DNA of 64,000 nucleotides from Leeuwenhoekiella blandensis MED217 (GTDB lineage Bacteria; Bacteroidota; Bacteroidia; Flavobacteriales; Flavobacteriaceae). The stretch covers positions 1,897,687-1,961,686 of the forward strand of contig NZ_CH672395.1 of NCBI RefSeq assembly GCF_000152985.1, in the 5' to 3' direction. Both the position numbers and the translations under genes were made by a program. The notes beneath the pieces were generated by a model. It was not told the DNA's origin and did no database searches. It saw only the letters and a list, made by a program, of their open reading frames with translations. Below, one piece after another: positions 1 through 8,130 of this stretch; position 1 is the first letter of the stretch, and the number at the start of each line of letters is the position of its first letter.

Positions 1-399
1 AGTGATACCCTAAATACTGAGGATACTGTTATAAAAGCTTGGCAGATGGCTATTAAAAATACCACACTAACACAACCTTTGATATTCCATTCAGACCAAG
101 GTATCCAATATGCCAGCCAAAGATTTACTAATCTACTTAAAAGCTATAATGACCTGGTAAAACAATCGATGAGTAGAAAAGGTAATTGCTGGGACAATGC
201 CGTAGCTGAATCCTTTTTTAAATCTCTGAAAGTAGAATGGGTATATTGGCATAAATACAAGCTTAAATCACAGGCAGAGTTATCTATCTTTCAGTGGATA
301 GAAACCTGGTACAATACCAGAAGAAGACATTCCTACTTAGGAAACAGAACTATTAAAGAATTTGAAATAGATATGTATAATCAAAAACTAGCAGCATAG
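1..399 (+). CDS. IS3-family transposase OrfB, C-terminal part (5' partial)
   Basis: The frame is open from base 1, so the gene starts outside the window. The visible ~132 residues are the second half of an IS3-type DDE integrase core. HSDQGIQYAS carries the second catalytic Asp, and KGNCWDNAVAESFFKSLK carries the catalytic Glu. The C-terminal WYNTRRRHSYLG segment is characteristic of the IS3/IS150 groups. The enzyme cuts and joins the ends of its own element. It differs clearly from the second IS in this window (5572-6787), so the island has been hit by two unrelated IS3 groups. Confidence 0.92.
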   Translation, partial: SDTLNTEDTVIKAWQMAIKNTTLTQPLIFHSDQGIQYASQRFTNLLKSYNDLVKQSMSRKGNCWDNAVAESFFKSLKVEWVYWHKYKLKSQAELSIFQWIETWYNTRRRHSYLGNRTIKEFEIDMYNQKLAA

Positions 400-441
400 T
401 CACTCAACTTAAAGTCCAGTTTTTTGTTGCAAGTCCAGTCA
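1..441 (+). mobile_element. IS3-family insertion sequence, right-hand part
   Basis: The window opens inside an IS3-family element that carries the end of its transposase. The right end lies at about 437-441, where a sequence typical of IS ends (aagtccagtca on the plus strand) meets the coding sequence of the dndE-like gene read on the other strand. The left end and its target duplication lie outside the window, so the exact boundary is uncertain by a few bases. The element truncates the dndE-ATPase gene at its 3' end. Confidence 0.8.
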
Positions 442-1547
442 GATAACGCAGGTGGAAGATTAAGATATAAACTTTTATCTAGAATGTTTGGATTATTGGG
501 GTTACAATTAAATATGTTTGTGGACAGATCACGAATGATTGAATATAATGTGTCTTGCCGAATATTGTTTTCCTCATAGTAATTTTCCAATCCCTCAAAT
601 AATTCTAAAATAGTAGGATATCCACCATTTTTACTGTCTAATAAATCATTTATTAAAGTAATTAAAATATTCTCTTGACTAACGCCCATTCTAGGAACGA
701 AAGTAGATATTGTATCAACAAAAGCCCTTATGCTAAAAGGTCTCTGTCTTTCGTCAAGATTTATAGATAAAAATGGATTAAATTCAATACCGCCATCATT
801 TACGATATCAACAAACTCACATCTTGTAGCATCCAGAAAAGGTTTTAATTGCTCTGGGTTTCCTTCACCTTTGTAATCGAAAAAGATAAACTTCAGATCA
901 TTATTAGTGTTTTTAGAAATTTGATATAATATATCTTTCACTAATTGCGTTTTTCCAGAACCTGCCATCCCAGCAATTGCAATATTTCTATTGTCAAACT
1001 CTCTTAAATCATTAATTTTTATAACAACATTATCACCTTCTACTGTTTGGCCTAATTCAAAAGTTAAAAGGTCTTTAAACTCTTTAATATCAATATTTTT
1101 TGTAGAAATATTTGTTTTAACAACGTTTTTCCTTAAATCCAATCCACTTTTAACAACTTTTAGAAGTATATCAATGTGGTCACCCTTAGATATGTCAGCT
1201 TTCTCAATTTTACTATTCCAAATTTCTAAACCGTGATTTAAGTGAAGTTTAAACAGTTTAATAAATTCATCATCAAATGTGTTTCTGCTATAATGTTGGT
1301 CAAGAATAGATTTAAAAATTATTGTATTTGAACCATTTCCTATAACAGTGCCAAAAATTGCTTTATCATCTCTAAATTCTTTACCATCGGAGCTTGGAAT
1401 AATGTCATTTTCAATGTCAAATATTTTACCTGATAGTAAACTATTCGAAAATGCAATACGAGGAACTATTCCGTCATTTTTAAAATTGTATAAGGTTTTA
1501 AGCTTATATAATAATTCGTCATTTTCTTTGCTTATTTTAATTCTCAT
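381..1547 (-). CDS. dndE: DndE-like domain fused to HerA/FtsK-like ATPase, 3'-truncated by an IS
   Basis: The N-terminal ~115 residues (starting MRIKISKENDELLYKLKTLY) resemble DndE of DNA phosphorothioation systems, a small nicked-DNA-binding protein. A P-loop domain follows, with Walker A GMAGSGKT at about 193-200 and a FtsK/HerA/VirB4-like FFDYKGEG segment at about 222-229, so the protein is a DndE-ATPase fusion. The start overlaps the end of dndD by 11 bp, which implies translational coupling. The last ~20 residues, from SDWTCNK on, are encoded by the inserted IS, so the native C-terminus is missing and the product is probably inactive. The DndE assignment is by pattern memory of the family; the ATPase assignment is secure. 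Confidence 0.75.
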   Translation of the reverse strand: MRIKISKENDELLYKLKTLYNFKNDGIVPRIAFSNSLLSGKIFDIENDIIPSSDGKEFRDDKAIFGTVIGNGSNTIIFKSILDQHYSRNTFDDEFIKLFKLHLNHGLEIWNSKIEKADISKGDHIDILLKVVKSGLDLRKNVVKTNISTKNIDIKEFKDLLTFELGQTVEGDNVVIKINDLREFDNRNIAIAGMAGSGKTQLVKDILYQISKNTNNDLKFIFFDYKGEGNPEQLKPFLDATRCEFVDIVNDGGIEFNPFLSINLDERQRPFSIRAFVDTISTFVPRMGVSQENILITLINDLLDSKNGGYPTILELFEGLENYYEENNIRQDTLYSIIRDLSTNIFNCNPNNPNILDKSLYLNLPPALSDWTCNKKLDFKLSDYAASF

Positions 1548-3639
1548 AACCTTGGAAATAGCCTGTTTTTAAATTTGTATTTGCCCCATCATTAAATAGT
1601 AAATAGGATTTAGAAATATTTGCTGAAATGTCTTTATATCGTTTAGGTGTAATCTCACTATTTGTAGAGAATAATACAACTTGTTCAGATAGAGCTGGAT
1701 AATATTTTTTAGTAATATTATCTCTATGTTCTTCATCAAGCCTTCCAAGAGGCGTATCGATAAATATTGGTAAACTTTGTATTGATTCTTTCAAGATTGC
1801 TTTTATTAAGCAAGAAATATAAATTTGTTTTTCTCCAGAAGATAAACTCTCTTTTCTAATTTCATTATCGTCTTGGTCTAAAAGGGTTATTTTCATTCCT
1901 TGGCCAGATGCTAAAATGGTAACTTTTACATCTTCAATAAATTTGCTGCTATTTTCTTCGCTACCAAGTTTGTGCATTAATATTTTTAGCTCGCTTAAAA
2001 TTGTTTTTTCAAGACTGTCTTTGTGTTTGTTTTTCTGTTCTTCGAGAAATAAATTTAAAATGTCAATGTACTTCTGACTTTCTTTAATTTTAATTTTGTT
2101 TTGGGCATTAACATCAACCTTTTTAACTAATACAGACAATTGTTGATTCAATCTTATTATGTCACCTTTAAGTTTGTTTATTTGCTGATTATTCTCTCCA
2201 ATTTTTCTGTTATTCTCTGTGATATTATAATCTGCTGTTTCTTTTTTTGATGAATAGTCTAAAATCAACTCATCTTCCAAATCAGCATCAACCTTGCTTA
2301 AAGTTTTGTTTAATTCTGAAAGTTTGATTCTTGTTTTGTTGAATTCTTCAATTGTAGTTTCGAATAAGTCTTTTGATTGAGAACTTACAAGATTAATTGC
2401 ATCATAGATTAAGCTTTTTTCAGAATTGTTTAAATCGTGTTCAAATTCTAAATCTTTGTAATCTCCATTAGAGGTAAACAATTCTGAACCTAAATTTTTG
2501 GCCTTATCGTAATAGAAAAGCTTGTCCTTGAATGACATAGTAGAATTTTCAGGTTCAGGTGGTTTATTAAAAAGTAGCTCTATAAAATTTTCAATTTTTT
2601 CAGAATTTTCTATTGAAGAATTTTGAGATATTGAGTTTTCCTCTTGAATTTCAAGATGTTCGCTTACTTCTTCAAGTTTTCCTGTCAAAATAGCTAACGG
2701 AATTATTTCGCTTAATTCATTGAATTTTTCAGATAGTTCAAATTCCTTTGCTGTAAGCTTTTCTATTTCAGATAAAATTGATTCTCTGTCAAATGTCGAA
2801 TTCCCTTGTTTACTGTGTTGCGATATGAGGTTATCGTATTGTCTTATGGTTTTCTTTAAATCATCAATCTCTTTAAGATTTTCAGCATTTTCTTCTTCAA
2901 GCTTTTCAATATCTATTTCAGAGAGTTCAATTGCTTTTTCTTTATCAACTATTTGTTCTTGTAAGTTTTTTGTCGCTCCTTCTTTCTTCAATGTATTAAT
3001 GTAAAACTCTATATCCTCAATTAGAGTGTCATATGTATCAAGACCTAATATTTTACCTAATGCATCATTTATAAAACTACCTTCTTCCTTAATAGATAAA
3101 TTTGCAATTTCAGAGATTTTTTCTGCATCAAAAAACACAAATTTTGCAGCATCGATTGGGATTATATAATCATTGATGACATTAATCTTATCAGCTTCAT
3201 CATCAAAGATTTCCATATTTGAATTAGTATCTGAAATAGAAAGTGTTTCGTTCATACTAGTAACATTAAATGTTCTGGTTATGATAACACTATCAGAGTT
3301 TGAATTTAGTTTATTCAATTCTGGTAATTCTATTTCTGAAACTTCTATACTAACTGAAAATGTATCCTTATTTTCTTTTTTTGCTGTCCAATTTATAGAC
3401 TGTTGCATAAAAGATGAATAGTTTTTTTCTTTTTGAATTTCCTTTTTAAAGTTATCATCAATTTGAGAAATTTTCTCGCCATAAAGACACCAAACTATGG
3501 ATAATAAGAGGTTTGTTTTACCATAACCATTTCTACCTCCAATAACTACAATATTTCGGTCGGTATCAGTTGTTAAATCAATATTTACAGCATTGTAATA
3601 TTGTCTAAAATTGTTGATTTTTATATTTGAGAACTTCAT
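1537..3639 (-). CDS. dndD: DndD-like SMC-type ATPase
   Basis: This is a 700-residue SMC/Rad50-like ATPase. Walker A GGRNGYGKT lies at about 34-42. A long Glu/Lys/Leu-rich coiled-coil centre has no CxxC zinc hook. The signature SLSSGEKQIYI is at about 598 and Walker B is the segment FIDTPLGRLDEEHRDNI at about 628. The DTPLGRLD-x2-HR wording is the hallmark I associate with DndD, the ATPase partner in sulfur modification of the DNA backbone. Its start overlaps the stop of the 60-residue gene by 4 bp (ATGA), and its end overlaps dndE. The gene itself looks intact, but both flanking partners are damaged. A generic defence-associated SMC ATPase is the alternative reading. Confidence 0.8.
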   Translation of the reverse strand: MKFSNIKINNFRQYYNAVNIDLTTDTDRNIVVIGGRNGYGKTNLLLSIVWCLYGEKISQIDDNFKKEIQKEKNYSSFMQQSINWTAKKENKDTFSVSIEVSEIELPELNKLNSNSDSVIITRTFNVTSMNETLSISDTNSNMEIFDDEADKINVINDYIIPIDAAKFVFFDAEKISEIANLSIKEEGSFINDALGKILGLDTYDTLIEDIEFYINTLKKEGATKNLQEQIVDKEKAIELSEIDIEKLEEENAENLKEIDDLKKTIRQYDNLISQHSKQGNSTFDRESILSEIEKLTAKEFELSEKFNELSEIIPLAILTGKLEEVSEHLEIQEENSISQNSSIENSEKIENFIELLFNKPPEPENSTMSFKDKLFYYDKAKNLGSELFTSNGDYKDLEFEHDLNNSEKSLIYDAINLVSSQSKDLFETTIEEFNKTRIKLSELNKTLSKVDADLEDELILDYSSKKETADYNITENNRKIGENNQQINKLKGDIIRLNQQLSVLVKKVDVNAQNKIKIKESQKYIDILNLFLEEQKNKHKDSLEKTILSELKILMHKLGSEENSSKFIEDVKVTILASGQGMKITLLDQDDNEIRKESLSSGEKQIYISCLIKAILKESIQSLPIFIDTPLGRLDEEHRDNITKKYYPALSEQVVLFSTNSEITPKRYKDISANISKSYLLFNDGANTNLKTGYFQGYEN

Positions 3640-3818
3640 TTTATCGCTTTTTCAATAACATCATTAATTTTTTGCTGATGGTAATTATTTCTTTTCAGCA
3701 ACTTCTTTGTTTTAACTGAATCCAATAAAGTTTCAATAGATTCAAAACTGACTTCTTTATCATTACAAATCTCTTTGAGTCTTTGGTTTTGCAATAGTTT
3801 AGTTTCTTTTATTTTCAT
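3636..3818 (-). CDS. Small Dnd-operon protein (60 aa)
   Basis: This is a highly charged, helical 60-residue protein with no signal peptide or membrane segment. It overlaps the stop of the upstream gene by 20 bp and the dndD start by 4 bp, so it is almost certainly translated as part of the operon. Its pattern (L..IC...EVSFE.I..LLD....KKLLKRN) resembles short proteins annotated beside DndD-like ATPases as 'DNA modification system-associated small protein'. That resemblance is from memory. No catalytic residues are visible. A structural adaptor for DndD or the large DNA-binding protein is an inference only. Confidence 0.6.
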   Translation of the reverse strand: MKIKETKLLQNQRLKEICNDKEVSFESIETLLDSVKTKKLLKRNNYHQQKINDVIEKAIK

Positions 3819-5571
3819 ATTTTATATTTTGAAGAAGTTTAGCAACTTCAATAAATTTATTTTCTTCTTTGCTGCCAAGTTCATTTTTATCAAATAGCTT
3901 TCTCTGTTTGTAAAAGAATTGATATAAATTTTCTTCACCATCTTTATTTGCTGAAGGCAGTCGACGATTATTTGAAACAAATGAGATTAATTCTTGATAT
4001 TTCTCATTTGAGTTCAATCTTCGTCTACCGTTTACGCTTGGGTATTTTACTAATAAACTGTTTAGTTTTTCTAGTTTGTTTTTAGCAAGTTTTCCCTTGT
4101 TTTGCTTACTTTTTTGAACACAAAGCCAACGGTATAGTTTTATTTCCTTTTGAGGCACTCCATTTGAAAATGGTAGCCTTTTTTCTGTTAAGACGAAATT
4201 TTGAAGCATTTCAAACCTTTCTTCCCAAGTTTTTTTGTCGGTTTTCTGGACTTCCGATATTTTCTTAAAGTCAGATTCATATTTTTTTGTTGTTAATCCT
4301 ATATGCGAACCTTTAAAAAAGATGTACAATCCAGATTCATCAAGTTTCAAATTTTGAAGTATGCTATATTGATTTGATTTTGGACGATATTTTAAAACAT
4401 GTTCTGTTATGTCTGAAATATGTTTCGGTACAGAATATTGCATTAAATATTCTTCAGCAATATCTCGTATTGTACCTCCTTTGAAATTGTCCAATTCACT
4501 TTCCCATTTTTTCAAACCAAATACACTTTTTCTACCAATTGGCACAAAACCATTTTTACGTTTCATTGAAACTCTGATTTTTACTTCTTCTGTGTCATAG
4601 TTAGGATGCAGTTCTATTACCTTTTCAAAAATCTCTTTAACCTTTGAAGGTTTTCCTAAATGTTCAAGTGCTTCAAAAGCATATTCGTGTGCTTGTCGAG
4701 TAGTGTTTCTTTTGAAATTTATGTTTTCTTCTAAATCAAGATAAATTTCAAATTCTTCATTAATTATTTTCTCACAGATTGGGAACAACAACTCTAGAAA
4801 ATCAATATAGTTGTTCAATAGAAACTTTGATAAATAGCTTTTGAAATTAAAGGAATAAGATTCTTCAATTCTATCGCTTAACCTCTTTGAAATATCATTA
4901 GTAAAAGAAGTGAAATCAAATTCCAAGGATAATTCTTTTTTTATTAAATAGAAGTTATTCCAATTGTGTCTGTTGCGTGAATTAAAATATTTTGGTTGTA
5001 ATACATCTTCATAATTCCCTACTAAAGAAAAACTATCTTTTAAATATGCGGAAAGTATGAAAGTGATAAATTCTCTAGAAAAATTTGTGTTATTTGATTG
5101 GTTGATTTTATTTAAAATATCTGTGTCTATTTCAATATACATTGATTCAACATCTATGCTATATTTTTGAAATAAATCGTCATTGAAATTAGAAATAAAG
5201 AGTAATTTATTAAATAAACTTTCTAAACCTATTTTCCTTATCTGTCTCACTCTTTCTCTTGAAAGATCAACTTGTTCAGCTATCTCATCAAGCGTAAGTT
5301 CTTTTTGATTATTGAATAACTTCAACGCCCGCTTAACAATTACTGTTTGAGTTTCATCAAAAAATGCGTTTTGATTAAAGAGAAAGTCTGTAAGTTGAAA
5401 AATTGATTCTGACTCTAATATTTCTCTAGGAACTAATGGAATGTCGAAAGTTCGTTGTATTAAAAATCTATTTTTTAATGCAATTAAATAGTTCTCATCT
5501 CTTGTCTGGCTTACCTCAAGTATGACTTTTTTGATTGTACTAATATAATCGCTAATTTCTTTAGTAGACCT
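3799..5571 (-). pseudogene. Sigma-4-like HTH / helicase-associated protein, C-terminal fragment of an IS-split gene
   Basis: The open frame runs from the IS junction at 5571 to 3799, about 590 codons. It is not preceded by an ATG; the first usable codon inside it is a TTG at 5325. A sigma-70 region 4-like helix-turn-helix ([22 protein letters not shown]) lies shortly after that TTG. The last ~150 residues hold two repeats of the helicase-associated type (W..R.E.L..FV....RLP, then LYRWLCVQ; again LISFVSNNRRLP, then LYQFFYKQRK). It is the first gene of the dnd-like operon and overlaps the 60-residue gene by 20 bp. The matching N-terminal fragment is at 6783-7244. Function is unknown; a DNA-binding regulator or effector of the system is the simplest guess. 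Confidence 0.75.
5568..5571. repeat. Left target-site duplication (ACCT)
   Basis: The four bases ACCT lie immediately left of the IS end. The same four bases follow its right end at 6788-6791. A 4-bp duplication fits the IS407 group of the IS3 family. Deleting one copy plus the element restores the host reading frame. Confidence 0.9.
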
Positions 5572-5631
5572 TGTAAGCTTCCCTTCAAACCGAACTGTTT
5601 AGAAGTGTAATAATTCTTAATTTTAAACAGT

Positions 5632-5898
5632 ATGAGACGAAGCAAATTCACACCTACACAGATTGCAAAAATTTTAAAGGAGTTCGACAACGGTAAGAGT
5701 GTTGAAGAAATTAGCCGCGAATACGGTGTCAGTACCTCTACCTTTTATAAATGGCGTTCTAAATACGCTGGTATGAGCAGCAAAGAACTTAAGCGTATTA
5801 AGGAGCTCGAAGCTGAAAACGCCCGTCTAAAGCAGATGTATGCCTCTTTAGCACTAGACCACCAAATGGCAAAAGAGATTATTGAAAAAAAGCTCTAA
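5632..5898 (+). CDS. IS3-family transposase OrfA
   Basis: This 88-residue protein starts with an N-terminal helix-turn-helix of the Tnp_1 type ([20 protein letters not shown], then [20 protein letters not shown]) and continues into a leucine-zipper-like tail ([20 protein letters not shown]). OrfA binds the IS ends and regulates transposition, and its N-terminus forms part of the OrfAB transposase. Its 3' end contains seven consecutive A residues (5885-5891) followed by G. This is a classic slippery site from which a -1 shift enters the orfB frame before the orfA stop. Confidence 0.93.
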   Translation: MRRSKFTPTQIAKILKEFDNGKSVEEISREYGVSTSTFYKWRSKYAGMSSKELKRIKELEAENARLKQMYASLALDHQMAKEIIEKKL

Positions 5899-5963
5899 AG
5901 CCCTGCCGTAAACGCACCATAGCTAAAGAACTTATCCGCTACGGCATCAGTAGGGCGTGCCGA

Positions 5964-6761
5964 GTGCTTAATATGAGTAAAAGTGTTTACTATTATAAGC
6001 CATTACCCAAGGATGATACTCCTATAGAGAAGGCTCTTAGAGACAAAGCAGAAGAACATTCAGAAGAGGGTTTCTGGAAAGCCTACTGGCGTATCCGTAA
6101 CGAAGGAAAGCCTTGGAATCATAAGCGGGTACACAGGGTGTATGTATCTTTAGGGCTTCCTTTAAGAAGAAAAGCAAAGAAGCGCCTGCCCGCGCGTATA
6201 CAGGAGCCTTTGGAGATTCCTGAAGAATTGAATGATACTTGGAGTATTGATTTCGTAAGCGATGTCCTAGAAAACAAGAGACGTTTTAGATCTTTTAACG
6301 TAATAGACGATTTTAATCGAGAGGCACTACATATTGAAGTAGACTTTTCATTGACTAGTAATCGGGTAGTCTGGGTACTCAATCACCTAATCAACCGACG
6401 GGGCAAGCCAAACAGGATCAGGATGGACAATGGTCCTGAATTCATAGCAAACCTAACTGCTGAATGGAGTAAAATGCATGAAATTGAATTTAAATACATA
6501 CAACCAGGCAAACCTACTCAAAATGCTTTTGTAGAACGCTTTAATGGCTCCTATCGCAGAGGTGTCCTAGATAAATATATCTTTGAAAACATTGATCAGG
6601 TAAGGGAACAAACTCAAATATGGATGGAAGATTACAATAAATATCGTCCCCATGACTCACTGGGCAAAATAGCACCAGTGCAATACGCAAAACTCCATTC
6701 TCTTGGGGCTAGCCCCAAGAGAATGAAAAACAATAATTTTAAACCAGTTTTGGAAGATTAA
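5964..6761 (+). CDS. IS3-family (IS407-like) transposase OrfB
   Basis: The 265 residues from the first ATG carry an intact DDE core: WSIDFVSD (first Asp), [10 protein letters not shown] (second Asp) and [20 protein letters not shown] (Glu). The [13 protein letters not shown] wording points to the IS407/IS51-like groups. The frame is open upstream to the seven-A run at 5885-5891. Through a -1 frameshift the fused OrfAB would read ...[20 protein letters not shown], giving about 24 residues before this ATG. The true product is therefore probably the OrfAB fusion, with this start as an internal or secondary one. Confidence 0.93.
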   Translation: MLNMSKSVYYYKPLPKDDTPIEKALRDKAEEHSEEGFWKAYWRIRNEGKPWNHKRVHRVYVSLGLPLRRKAKKRLPARIQEPLEIPEELNDTWSIDFVSDVLENKRRFRSFNVIDDFNREALHIEVDFSLTSNRVVWVLNHLINRRGKPNRIRMDNGPEFIANLTAEWSKMHEIEFKYIQPGKPTQNAFVERFNGSYRRGVLDKYIFENIDQVREQTQIWMEDYNKYRPHDSLGKIAPVQYAKLHSLGASPKRMKNNNFKPVLED

Positions 6762-6782
6762 GCAGTTCTAGTCTGGGGAAGC

Positions 6783-7244
6783 TTACAACCTTTCTCCAAC
6801 ATTTTTGATTTTATCAATTTCAAATGACCTTAAAATCAATATTCGGTTTGCAAAATTTTTTATTTTCAGGTCACCTCCAAGAAAAGATTTAATGGCATTT
6901 TTACTCCTAACTTTTAAACCTTCTGTATTTACAATAATGTAACTATTTATTACATTTCTTTGAACCCGGGTGAGATCAGCAATTATTTCTTTGAAACTAT
7001 CGTTTTTTGCTTCTGAATTATCTTTATTTAAATTTTCCTGTTCTGGTGACTCACTCAGATATCTAACACAAATACCTATAAGCTCCATATTAGACTTTCT
7101 TCCACAATTTTGCAGTTTTTCAAATGATCTATTTTTTAAATAGTAATCTTTAATCTCACTTATTGTGTTTAAATCATTCGATTTACAGACATTATAGGTT
7201 CTAACGCTTATTTTTTTATTATTGTGGATTTCGTCAATAGTCAT
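6783..7244 (-). pseudogene. Alpha-CTD-like DNA-binding protein, N-terminal fragment of the IS-split gene
   Basis: This is the 5' part of the gene whose remainder lies at 3799-5571. The ATG at 7244 is preferred to a TTG at 7259. Residues ~10-60 look like an RNA polymerase alpha C-terminal domain (ISVRTYNVCKSNDLNTISEI, then LQNCGRKSNMELIGIC). A second such segment near the end (LKVRSKNAIKSFLGGDLKIK, then IKNVGER) is cut by the IS. Joined across one ACCT copy, the sequence becomes KNVGERSTKEISDYI, which matches the alpha-CTD helix-hairpin-helix pattern and strongly supports the reconstruction. The intact protein would be about 741 residues. Confidence 0.75.
6788..6791. repeat. Right target-site duplication (ACCT)
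   Basis: This is the second copy of the ACCT duplication, directly after the right inverted repeat ending at 6787. Confidence 0.9.
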
Positions 7245-7259
7245 TACCTTGAAAATCAA

Positions 7260-7900
7260 TTTTTTAATGTAATATCTTAAATGTTATTAATATAGATTTA
7301 CTTTTACCAGCTGTTTCAAATAATACATGCTTTGGCTAAAAACAGTCCTTGTGATTTTTCAGTTTTAGCTTTTCTTTATAGAAAAAAAATTAGGCTTTTT
7401 TGGGAGGGTTCAGCTAGATTAACATTAATATATTCACTAAAATACACTATTACCCGGTTATACTTCAGGATATTAGTGCTTTTTATTAGTTTCAACAATA
7501 TCGGCATAAATCTCCAACCTTATTTACGGGATTCTGTAAATCCTATAAAAGGCGCATTCTTCGGGTCAGGGTGCAGTGTGGGTCGTATTTGGTTCGGTAA
7601 ACTCCCATTTTTTAAGAACAGGGTGCTTTAAGACTCCCAACCTGCCGCTTGTCGATGCGAGGCATACCCGAAGGAGACCCGAACAAGACCCGAACGAGAC
7701 CCCTACCAAACCCCCGGAAATTTCGAATTTATGTGTAATGGTGTGCGAACTTGTGCAGGAGTGTGCAACACCGTGCAAGCCTATGCAGGGTAATTTGGAT
7801 TTTTGTAAGGGGTTTCGGGTTAAAGGTTGTGAAGGGGGGAGGTTTTATAAGATTGCGTTGATTTCCTAGTGTTGAATGGAGTGGTATTAGGTTTTATTCA
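7260..7900. other. Intergenic stretch without a convincing gene
   Basis: 7260-7560 is AT-rich and holds no open frame that looks like protein; it should contain the promoter of the minus-strand dnd-like operon, but I see no clear box. From about 7565 to 7860 base composition changes to GC-rich with short internal repeats: GACCCGAAC repeated at about 7676-7700, and TGTGCA/CGTGCAAG-type heptamers at about 7741-7790. Open frames on both strands here have unnatural composition (Cys, Thr and Pro runs). I treat them as non-coding or as debris of an old element. Confidence 0.5.
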
Positions 7901-7904
7901 TGTT

Positions 7905-8130
7905 CTGTTCATTTTCTTTACTCGCGTGATCCTTATTTCACGGGAGCTCGTGAATCTCCTAACGTCGATTTGCCTCGTTTAAAGAAAACGAACCAAAAGA
8001 AACGACGCCTTTTGGATAGGTATTTTTTGCTATCGCAAAAACCGCAAGCGCATCCCTAAATTTCTTCCAAGGCTTCAGAAATTCTTAACGGGATGCCCTT
8101 GCTATACTGACCAAAAGGGAACTAAACCCT
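7905..8130. repeat. Structured dispersed repeat, copy 1
   Basis: This non-coding element has three conserved helices. Helix P1 pairs CCTTTTGG (8008-8015) with CCAAAAGG (8111-8118). P2 is a hairpin TTTTGC-tatc-GCAAAA (8025-8040). P3 pairs GCAAGCGCATCCC (8044-8056) with 8090-8102 over 12 of 13 positions. The loop of P3 contains TCCAAGGCTTC. A related copy at 10860-11040 keeps all three helices with different stem sequences. An upstream arm (CTTTACTCG...TTTAAAGAAAACG) is longer here than in copy 2. Whether it acts as RNA, cruciform DNA or a REP-type mobile element is unknown. Confidence 0.6.

Larger units (their letters stand above)
5572..6787 (+). mobile_element. Complete IS3-family (IS407-like) insertion sequence, 1216 bp
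   Basis: The element is bounded by imperfect inverted repeats of about 25 bp. The left end (5572-5597) starts TGTAAGCTTCCC and ends GAACTG. The right end (6763-6787), read inward, starts with the same 12 bases and ends with the same six. The 4-bp duplication ACCT flanks it. It carries orfA and orfB in the usual -1 relationship with a seven-A slippery run between them, and both look intact, so the element may still be mobile. It sits inside the first gene of the dnd-like operon, in opposite orientation. Confidence 0.93.

Noticed and set aside
7566-7869. Overlapping ORFs of 70 and 97 codons on opposite strands
   Set aside because: Amino-acid composition is odd (Thr, Cys and Pro clusters from short DNA repeats), and neither frame shows a protein family pattern.
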